51,292 bases of DNA. Origin: a virus. Under the pieces are notes generated by a model. That model was not told where the DNA came from, did not search any database, and saw only the letters and a list, made by a program, of their open reading frames with translations. A program made the position numbers and the translations under genes. This document shows positions 46,401 to 51,292 of the stretch, piece after piece. Each line of letters starts with the position of its first letter. Within the stretch, counting starts at the first letter, position 1. The stretch covers positions 1 to 51,292 of the IMG/VR virus record IMGVR_UViG_3300028589_000014; one strand, given 5' to 3'.

Positions 46401-47816
46401 GAAGTAGATGGTAAGATTACAGCAACTGGTGAGCAGATCAATAGTCTGCAAGCGATGTGGCGTGATGATGATGGTGAAGGTTCTCTTAATGATGCTATTG
46501 ATGGTTGGAGTACTGCGGCTAAGTATGCCCAAGAGGTAAAAGTAAGGGCTAACGAAGACGAAGCACTTGCACAGCGTCTGACAACCTTGAGTGCTACAGT
46601 TGACACTAACAAAGCTAGTATCTCAACTCTTGAAGTAGCTTTCGCTGATACAAAGAGTGCGTCTGCTAGTCGGATGGATTCAATCCAGTCTCAAGTTAAT
46701 AGTAACTCAGCATCTGTTTACGAACTAACTAAAACGGTTGCAAGTGAAAGTCAAGTGACTACCGAAAAGATCAATACAATGCAATCTAGTATTGACGGTA
46801 ATACTTCAAAGATTACATCTTTGGAAACCACAGTAACAACACTTGAATCAACAACCGCATCTGCACTTGATCTGGTTAATTCCAGAGTAGATGATACGCA
46901 GGCATCTGTTGGAACGGAAGCAACAACCCGTGCTTCTGCTGACGAAGCTCTAAGTTTACGCGTAGATACCACAGAGTCTTCTATTGCAGATAACACCGCT
47001 AGTATCCAGCAAGTTGAGGAAGCTCAAACGTCTTTGACAGAGAGTGTTACTAGGTTGTCAACGAATGTGTCGTCTAGTTGGAGTGGGCTTCGTGATGATG
47101 ACGATGATGGATCACTACAGGATGCTCTCGGTAACTGGCAAACAGCTGCAAACTATGGTCTAGAAGTTAGAACAAGGACTGATGCTGACACAGCCATGAC
47201 AACCAGAATTGAGACGTTGACTGCTGCTCTCGGTGTCAACACTGCTGCCATCTCAAATGAGGCCAGTGTTCGTGCTAGTGCAGATGCTGCTTTGTCTACT
47301 AGTATTTCTAATGTCCAAGCGACTACGAATAGTAACACTGCTGCAATTCAAACAGTGTCGAGTGCTCAGACTTCAACAGATGGTAAGTTGAATGCGATGT
47401 GGGCTGTAAAAGCACAGGTTACATCACAAGGGCAGTATGTTGCTGCTGGCTTTGGTTTGGGTATTGAGAACGGTCCAGCTGGTCTTCAATCTCAGTTCCT
47501 TGTTCAAGCTGACAAGTTTGCTGTAGTTAACGGAACTAATGCAACATTGACTGCTCCATTTGTTGTGACTGGTGGACAGGTGTTCATGAACGAAGCCTTG
47601 ATTACTAAGGCTATGATTACGAACGCAATCATCGGTTCTACAATTACAGCTTCGGCCCAAACAAACTGGGGAGGTTCTATAATGACTATTGACTTCACAA
47701 ACGGGTCAGTGACAACTAGGCATCCAACAATGGCAAACACATACACGGTTATGGACCGAGCAGGTGTAAGAGTATACGTGAGCAACATATTGCGTGTTCG
47801 TATGGGTACTTGGTAA
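43470..47816 (+). CDS. Host specificity protein J-like, central tail fibre
   Basis: 1448 residues. N-terminal J domains to about residue 630 (RSGSQDQ, TVRARRV, GIWDGSF, WAWTNNPAWVFYDLLTQDRFGLG). Then fibronectin-like repeats (LVATWDQMPNAVQYEVHWRY and on), coiled coil of Ser/Thr repeats, then a DUF1983-like end (MWAVKAQVTSQGQ). Two D-rich modules lie about 210 residues apart (see findings). Binds the receptor and closes the tail tip. Confidence 0.9.
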   Translation: MIRYDENGVMIPYEIEGGKGGESKPHTPVETPNNLLSVAYAKVLLAVAEGELAGQPTAKDIYLDGTPLQNEDGSYNFGGVKWEWRSGSQDQEAIEEFPEVSSEYSVGIELKDNVQWTRAVTKSQLTDLRVTFSWPALLRQSSNGDTNGYKMQYAIDLSTDGGAFQEYQVYTIDGKTNTNYERTHKVKLPKPGSNWTVRARRVTPENNSSTIQDTINVKSYAEVVAVKQRYPNTALLYVEFDSRLFGAGNIPKISVRTKGRVIQVPTNYDPVARTYSGIWDGSFKWAWTNNPAWVFYDLLTQDRFGLGHKVVPAMVDKFALYEIAQYCDVMVDDGTGSGTMEPRHTCNIFIQDKAGAWKVLRDIAGIFNGMTYWDGNKFVAVADKWEPITNAPLFSRSNVVNGNFDYQAADDKSIYTSALVSYDDPDNHYNTDVEPTFETSQILRWGGDRQTEITAIGCTSRGEAQRKGKYTLITNLYNRTVSFQTGLQGLSADVLPGKLIHVLDPILGGRPYTGRIKASAGKVITLDRDVTAVAGDILYLTMDDGSSEGRTVVSSTGNIVTVSVDYGKPIPSNSVWYLEASDLKSQLFRVTKVTNPSANVYEIEGVEYNESKFDAIDNGARLEPRPVSVVPPGQQQAPTNLVVSSSTYIEQTMAVTSLVATWDQMPNAVQYEVHWRYNDGDWISAGITGSPTITIKGIYTGDYVVRVRAINAVGVKSVWTNSVSTRLDGKTGGVPALAYLTTTPIVYGIRLNWGFPDGAGDTARTEIMHSANPNFADAIKLGDYSYPTDMHEMHGLKAGQQFWFWGRLVDRTGNIGPWKPLESEAGVPGTSSVDQSEYEEYFKEQITESSLYKELNDRIDLIDGFGPGSVNERVETVNDRVDEANLRIDQTNTDLDNAVADLESQIANITDAMVYDPTKTYVTGDIVRVGNKLYQAQQDVPINTSPPNLTYWEDVGSILEDANAVVTQVDINTQKIAEVDGKITATGEQINSLQAMWRDDDGEGSLNDAIDGWSTAAKYAQEVKVRANEDEALAQRLTTLSATVDTNKASISTLEVAFADTKSASASRMDSIQSQVNSNSASVYELTKTVASESQVTTEKINTMQSSIDGNTSKITSLETTVTTLESTTASALDLVNSRVDDTQASVGTEATTRASADEALSLRVDTTESSIADNTASIQQVEEAQTSLTESVTRLSTNVSSSWSGLRDDDDDGSLQDALGNWQTAANYGLEVRTRTDADTAMTTRIETLTAALGVNTAAISNEASVRASADAALSTSISNVQATTNSNTAAIQTVSSAQTSTDGKLNAMWAVKAQVTSQGQYVAAGFGLGIENGPAGLQSQFLVQADKFAVVNGTNATLTAPFVVTGGQVFMNEALITKAMITNAIIGSTITASAQTNWGGSIMTIDFTNGSVTTRHPTMANTYTVMDRAGVRVYVSNILRVRMGTW

Positions 47817-47824
47817 TGCAATAT

Positions 47825-47849
47825 GAGGGTCTTCGGACCCTCGCGTTTT
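47825..47849 (+). terminator. Terminator after gene J
   Basis: Perfect seven-base stem GAGGGTC/GACCCTC, UUCG loop, then GCGTTTT. The next gene starts 15 bases on. Confidence 0.85.
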
Positions 47850-47863
47850 AAGGAGGAAAACTT

Positions 47864-48187
47864 ATGCCGGCAGGCTTTCAGACATTTAGGTCAGACGGGA
47901 CAGTTAAGATTGACACATCTGTTGTTGTGCCAAGATTGCGTCATATGTTTGTAGCCCCTGATGTTGACAATGACCCGAGTGGTTATGCTGGATATCTATA
48001 TTCGGTGACAATCCCTGGACTTGGAAACATGGTAGCACAGAAAAGGGCTGGATATGAATGTAACAGTCGGTACGCAAATCCTGATGGTTCGGATAGTTTG
48101 GTTGTATCAGGTGATACTATAACGGTTAGAATGAATACAATTGGTACAAGTATAATTAGTATTTTGCGTGTTTGGTACTGGGGGTAA
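47864..48187 (+). CDS. Small tail-tip accessory protein
   Basis: 107 residues with AAGGAGGAAAAC upstream. Begins MPAGFQTFRSDGTVKIDTS and ends ISILRVWYWG. Paralogue in layout of the next gene (GFQ...G.V..D). This resembles the DUF6453-like tail accessory family (name from memory). Probably beta-rich tip decoration. Confidence 0.6.
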   Translation: MPAGFQTFRSDGTVKIDTSVVVPRLRHMFVAPDVDNDPSGYAGYLYSVTIPGLGNMVAQKRAGYECNSRYANPDGSDSLVVSGDTITVRMNTIGTSIISILRVWYWG

Positions 48188-48189
48188 AT

Positions 48190-48897
48190 ATGGCATCTGG
48201 TTTTCAATCGATTGATGAAACGGGTTTCGTAAATTTTGATTCAAATTATCCAACAATGTACCTTCATAAGGAAGGTACAACAACAACTGGCTCAACATAT
48301 CCGGGGAACACAGAAATTGTTTTCCCGGCTGTTACAGTAGCTCAGACTGAACTACCTCAATTTCTAATCAAACCTCCTTTAGGAGTAATGTTTGATGGAT
48401 TGACAGGCGGTAACATTAGTTCTGTTACAGGTCAATGGTTCCCATACCAGATGCCAGCATTTAGTGCTGAAACATTGGCTTTTGGTAGTGCACCTATTGG
48501 GTTATCTGTTCCATATTGGTGTTTTACTAAAACAATATATGATAGTGGGCTAAACTATGGAATGCAAACGTTCGACGAAAACGGTGTTCTAACGTTTGAT
48601 AGTGAGACTAGACAACTAGTTGCATATAAATGGATTGGTCCATCAGACTGGGTATTCCACAGTTCTAAAACTGCTCCTGACCCAAACTACACAATTTATT
48701 ATTATTCAGTACCAACATCTGGATATGATACGTTTACGGTTTTAAGAGTGGGTGGAGGTGATGCGTTTGATGTTGGTGAAGCATCTACAGGATTCCGGTC
48801 TGCATATGGTTATGGGACACTATTTTGTGCTGTAGCTGCTAGAAATGGAGCAATGATGGATTTTGGTCCAACGGTTCTTTTAGGAAAATCAACTTAA
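48190..48897 (+). CDS. Tail-tip accessory protein, paralogue of preceding gene
   Basis: 235 residues from ATG at 48190 (GGGGGTAAAT before it); start chosen over an in-frame TTG at 48172. MASGFQSIDETGFVNFDSN, later NYGMQTFDENGVLTFDSETR: the same G-x-Q-x-F-D/x-x-G-x-x-x-F-D unit occurs twice within the protein. Beta-rich. Role in host binding inferred from location. Confidence 0.6.
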   Translation: MASGFQSIDETGFVNFDSNYPTMYLHKEGTTTTGSTYPGNTEIVFPAVTVAQTELPQFLIKPPLGVMFDGLTGGNISSVTGQWFPYQMPAFSAETLAFGSAPIGLSVPYWCFTKTIYDSGLNYGMQTFDENGVLTFDSETRQLVAYKWIGPSDWVFHSSKTAPDPNYTIYYYSVPTSGYDTFTVLRVGGGDAFDVGEASTGFRSAYGYGTLFCAVAARNGAMMDFGPTVLLGKST

Positions 48898-48915
48898 TTA
48901 AGGAGGTATAAAAAT

Positions 48916-50058
48916 ATGGCATGGTATAGAACAGGTACTGTAGCGGTAACGTTGAACAGTGCAACAGTGACAGGTACAGGTACTTCTTTCGTCTCCAACG
49001 CACGTGTTGGTGATGGATTCCAAGGCCCTGATGGTCGTTGGTATGAAGTAACAAACATTGCAAGTGCTACTGTAATCAGTATCACTCCAAACTATCTTGG
49101 TGCAACAGCTACTGGTCAATCTTACTCGATTGCACCGTTGCAGGGATATGTGAAACAATCTGCGGATTCACTTCGCACAATTACAAACCAGTATGGTACT
49201 ACACTTGGTCTGTTAGGTACACCTACTGACACTGCTGGTCTGCGTACCAACATTGGTGCAGCTAAGTCTGGAGTTAACAGTGACATTACGTCGATTACTG
49301 GACTCACCACAGCACTCCCTGTAAACCAAGGTGGTACTGGTGCTACTACTGCTGCTGCTGCTCGAACAAACCTTGGAGCATTGACTACTGGTGATTATGG
49401 TGTTGGTTCTGTAAACTACCCAGCAACAGGTGTGAGACTTGACTCTTTTGATCGAACTACCTTATTTGCTCATACAGATAACAACCCACCTGATTGGTCT
49501 GTAAACGGTGCAGGAGGTGGTTTCCCGATGGGTATTGCTTTCGCTCGTTCTTCTTTGGTTGGTGCACAACTGGCAATGAGTTATGGTAGTAGGGCAGCCG
49601 GTGCAGGTGTGTGGTGGCGTGCTAACACTGCAAGTGGTTGGAACGCATGGGACAGATTGATTGGTCGTGCTGACTTGCTTGGTACTGTATCTCAGACCGC
49701 TGGTGTGCCAACAGGTGCAGTAATTGAACGTGGTAGCAATGCAAACGGAAACTATGTACGATTTGCTGATGGTACACAGATTTGCTGGGGCACCAATAAA
49801 TCTTATGCAGGTGGTGTAGCAACAAGTGCTTCTGGACACTTTATCAGTGGTGCAGGGGATACGGTAACATGGCCTCAACCATTTTATGACAACAACAGCG
49901 TCGTCACAAGTGCAGGTGTTGGTGGTTCAACTCCTTATCGGGTTATAGTTCTTCCTTACCGTGCAAACTCGGCCAATGGTACATTTGTATTCCAATGTTA
50001 TGTTTCTATTTCGGATACGTTTACTTATAACTGGACAGCGATTGGTCGTTGGTTCTAA
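48916..50058 (+). CDS. Tail fibre protein
   Basis: 380 residues. N-terminal beta domain (YRTGTVAVTLNSATVTGTGT), linker LPVNQGGTGATTAAAARTNLGA that marks many phage fibres, then receptor-end module (VIERGSNANGNYVRFADGTQICW ... FTYNWTAIGRWF). Side fibre for host attachment. Followed by two fibre-assembly genes. Confidence 0.85.
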   Translation: MAWYRTGTVAVTLNSATVTGTGTSFVSNARVGDGFQGPDGRWYEVTNIASATVISITPNYLGATATGQSYSIAPLQGYVKQSADSLRTITNQYGTTLGLLGTPTDTAGLRTNIGAAKSGVNSDITSITGLTTALPVNQGGTGATTAAAARTNLGALTTGDYGVGSVNYPATGVRLDSFDRTTLFAHTDNNPPDWSVNGAGGGFPMGIAFARSSLVGAQLAMSYGSRAAGAGVWWRANTASGWNAWDRLIGRADLLGTVSQTAGVPTGAVIERGSNANGNYVRFADGTQICWGTNKSYAGGVATSASGHFISGAGDTVTWPQPFYDNNSVVTSAGVGGSTPYRVIVLPYRANSANGTFVFQCYVSISDTFTYNWTAIGRWF

Positions 50059-50067
50059 GGAGATATT

Positions 50068-50400
50068 ATGATTATTAAATTTTCACCAGTTCGCATGGGT
50101 AAACAACTTAATATTACCCGATTTGGCGATATCATTACTTTTAATGGGGAAGAATTTGATTTCTCCCCACTTCCAGACGGTGCCGTGCTCCCAGCAAGTG
50201 CTATTGACTGCAAGTGGATTACTGGGGAAGTAAGCAAAACAAATGGGGAATTGGAACTTACAATTATCCTTCCACACGGAGCAAATGCCCCATACGAAAC
50301 TCGGTTCCCAACACCAATTCAAGTTTATTTGGACGGTCCTGTAACACTCCCATTGTATGATATTCCTGTAGAAGATGAAGAGGTGATTCATGAAGATTGA
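50068..50400 (+). CDS. Small protein of the fibre region
   Basis: 110 residues: beta-rich (FGDIITFNGEEFDFSPLPDGAVLP, LELTIILPHG) with acidic end. Between fibre and assembly chaperone. Possibly fibre assembly or tip-related; RBS is AAGGAGATATT. Confidence 0.55.
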   Translation: MIIKFSPVRMGKQLNITRFGDIITFNGEEFDFSPLPDGAVLPASAIDCKWITGEVSKTNGELELTIILPHGANAPYETRFPTPIQVYLDGPVTLPLYDIPVEDEEVIHED

Positions 50401-50794
50401 TTTTAGTCAAGCAATTACTGCCGAAACACGTGCTGCTGATTTGGTGAAATCTCAAAAAGCTACAGTTGCTGCAGCTAGATACAATAAAGAAACAGTTGGT
50501 ATTAAGGTTGACGGAATTTCAATTAATACAGAACGTGATAGTCAAGCAATGATTACAGGAGCAGCCCTTTCTGCTGTTCTTGATAGTTCATATATTTGCA
50601 GATGGAAAACCCCTTCTGGTTTTGTTGATCTTGACTCTACTAGTCTTATCAAAGTGTCTCAGTCGATGAGACAGTATATTCAAGCATGTTTTGATCGTGA
50701 GTCTGAGTTGGTAGAGGCTATCGTCAATGGAACTTATACAGATTCTATGCTGAATGAGGGTTGGCCAAATGTTGAAATTTCAAACAACACTTAA
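50390..50794 (+). CDS. Tail fibre assembly-type protein (DUF4376)
   Basis: 134 residues. Helical with ITAETRAADLVKSQKATVAA, GIKVDGISINTERDSQAMI and VSQSMRQYIQACFDRESELVEAI, the DUF4376 pattern, common on fibre-assembly proteins next to fibre genes. Confidence 0.75.
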   Translation: MKIDFSQAITAETRAADLVKSQKATVAAARYNKETVGIKVDGISINTERDSQAMITGAALSAVLDSSYICRWKTPSGFVDLDSTSLIKVSQSMRQYIQACFDRESELVEAIVNGTYTDSMLNEGWPNVEISNNT

Positions 50795-51125
50795 AACTGA
50801 GCAAATTGCTCGTACATGTTGGAAGCTGACTGACAATTTAGTTTATGGGAACATTGTTGTCCCCAAAGGCTTCATTACAAATTACGCCAGTATTGCGGTA
50901 TTCCACAACATCTTACTTTTCCCTATATATGCTCTATTTGCCGGGTATGGTAATTATGCATCCACTTTGCATGACTACCTTTATACAAAGCATCAAGTTA
51001 GCCGTAAACAAGCTGATAGAATCTTCTATGAAGCTCTTCGTGAAGAGGGTGTCGCTAAGTGGCGTGCATGGCTGATGTGGGTTGGTGTTAGGTTAGGCGG
51101 CAAGAAAGCGTATGAGGGTAAATAA
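50769..51125 (+). CDS. DUF1353-family protein
   Basis: 118 residues from the ATG at 50769 with GAGGG eight bases upstream. VPKGFITNYASI, ASTLHDYLYTKHQVSRKQADRIFYEALREEGV is the DUF1353 signature, often found next to lysis genes in phages. One hydrophobic segment near the middle. Function not known. Confidence 0.8.
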   Translation: MLKFQTTLKTEQIARTCWKLTDNLVYGNIVVPKGFITNYASIAVFHNILLFPIYALFAGYGNYASTLHDYLYTKHQVSRKQADRIFYEALREEGVAKWRAWLMWVGVRLGGKKAYEGK

Positions 51126-51292
51126 ATGAAAGTACCAATCACAGATAGTCTTAAAAAGAAAATCTTTGTAGCTCTTATTGCAGCGGGTGTATCTGCACCT
51201 TCTGCTTACATTGCTGTAGATCACACAGTACCATCTGAAGGGTTCTATACGAGCGTATACGTTGATCCTGTGGGTTTAAAGACTTACTGTGT
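51126..51292 (+). CDS. SAR-type endolysin (GH24 lysozyme), 3' end outside window
   Basis: First 55 residues visible. N-terminal KKKIFVALIAAGVSAPSAYIAV is a signal-anchor-release helix. Catalytic triad: E (SEG), eight residues, D (YVDP), five residues, T, the canonical T4-lysozyme E-8-D-5-T spacing. Cuts peptidoglycan at lysis. Confidence 0.85.
   Translation, partial: MKVPITDSLKKKIFVALIAAGVSAPSAYIAVDHTVPSEGFYTSVYVDPVGLKTYC

Noticed and set aside
1-51292. CRISPR arrays, rRNA genes, insertion sequences, integrase or attachment sites
   Set aside because: Looked for regular repeats, rRNA text, transposase or integrase motifs and paired direct repeats; none seen by eye.

Overview
The window is part of a tailed double-stranded DNA phage genome with a long, lambda-like, non-contractile tail. 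Its host is probably a gammaproteobacterium. The right half follows the lambda head and tail gene order: small and large terminase, portal, S49 protease with nested scaffold, decoration protein, capsid E, connectors, tail tube, G/GT frameshift pair, tape measure, then M, L, K, I and J. A SAR-type endolysin starts at the right edge. Promoters look like host sigma70 promoters, lipoprotein and endolysin signals look Gram-negative, and a YgiB/YgiC-like gene pair has its best known relatives in gammaproteobacteria. I see no integrase, repressor, DNA polymerase or lysogeny gene in the window.

Left part, about 1-22,100, all on the minus strand: tightly packed early and middle genes whose starts and stops mostly overlap. 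A promoter at 22,079-22,107 fires leftward. The first genes read are two small zinc-ribbon proteins, a T4 RnlA-like RNA ligase, a PseT-like polynucleotide kinase/phosphatase, a PRPP-synthetase-like enzyme and a NAMPT-like enzyme. Next comes an unusual membrane cassette: a YgiB-like lipoprotein, a YgiC/glutathionylspermidine-synthase-like ATP-grasp ligase and a full-length CPA1 Na+/H+ antiporter, closed by a terminator at 11,989-12,015. Downstream lie a RelA/SpoT-type HD hydrolase, a dCMP deaminase, an ATP-dependent DNA ligase, a SLOG-domain protein, a lambda-type phosphatase, a Toprim protein, three homing-type endonucleases and many small unknowns. Three further leftward promoters subdivide the tail of this block.

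Middle, about 22,050-26,600: an AT-rich divergent control region, a few small rightward genes, then an RNA-gene block. The block holds eight good tRNAs (Trp, Ile, Met, Asn, Asp, Thr, Glu, Pro), one degenerate Phe-like tRNA and one oversized tRNA-like element. Two small protein genes and about 370 bp of structured, non-coding sequence interrupt it. It ends in a strong terminator.

Right part, 26,600-51,292, all on the plus strand: late morphogenesis genes with several internal promoters sharing an extended -35 (GGTATTGACA) and several hairpin terminators. One promoter-terminator pair sits just upstream of the tail tip genes like an attenuator. A canonical GGGAAAC slippery site joins the two tail-assembly chaperone frames.

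How the parts may work together: RNA ligase, kinase/phosphatase and phage tRNAs make a tRNA repair and replacement kit against anticodon nucleases. The NAMPT-like and PRPP-synthetase-like pair, with no NMNAT in the window, fits a two-enzyme NAD+ rebuilding pathway that would counter NAD+-depleting defences. The lipoprotein, ATP-grasp ligase and antiporter cassette is the least familiar element and may remodel the inner membrane or its ion balance during infection.
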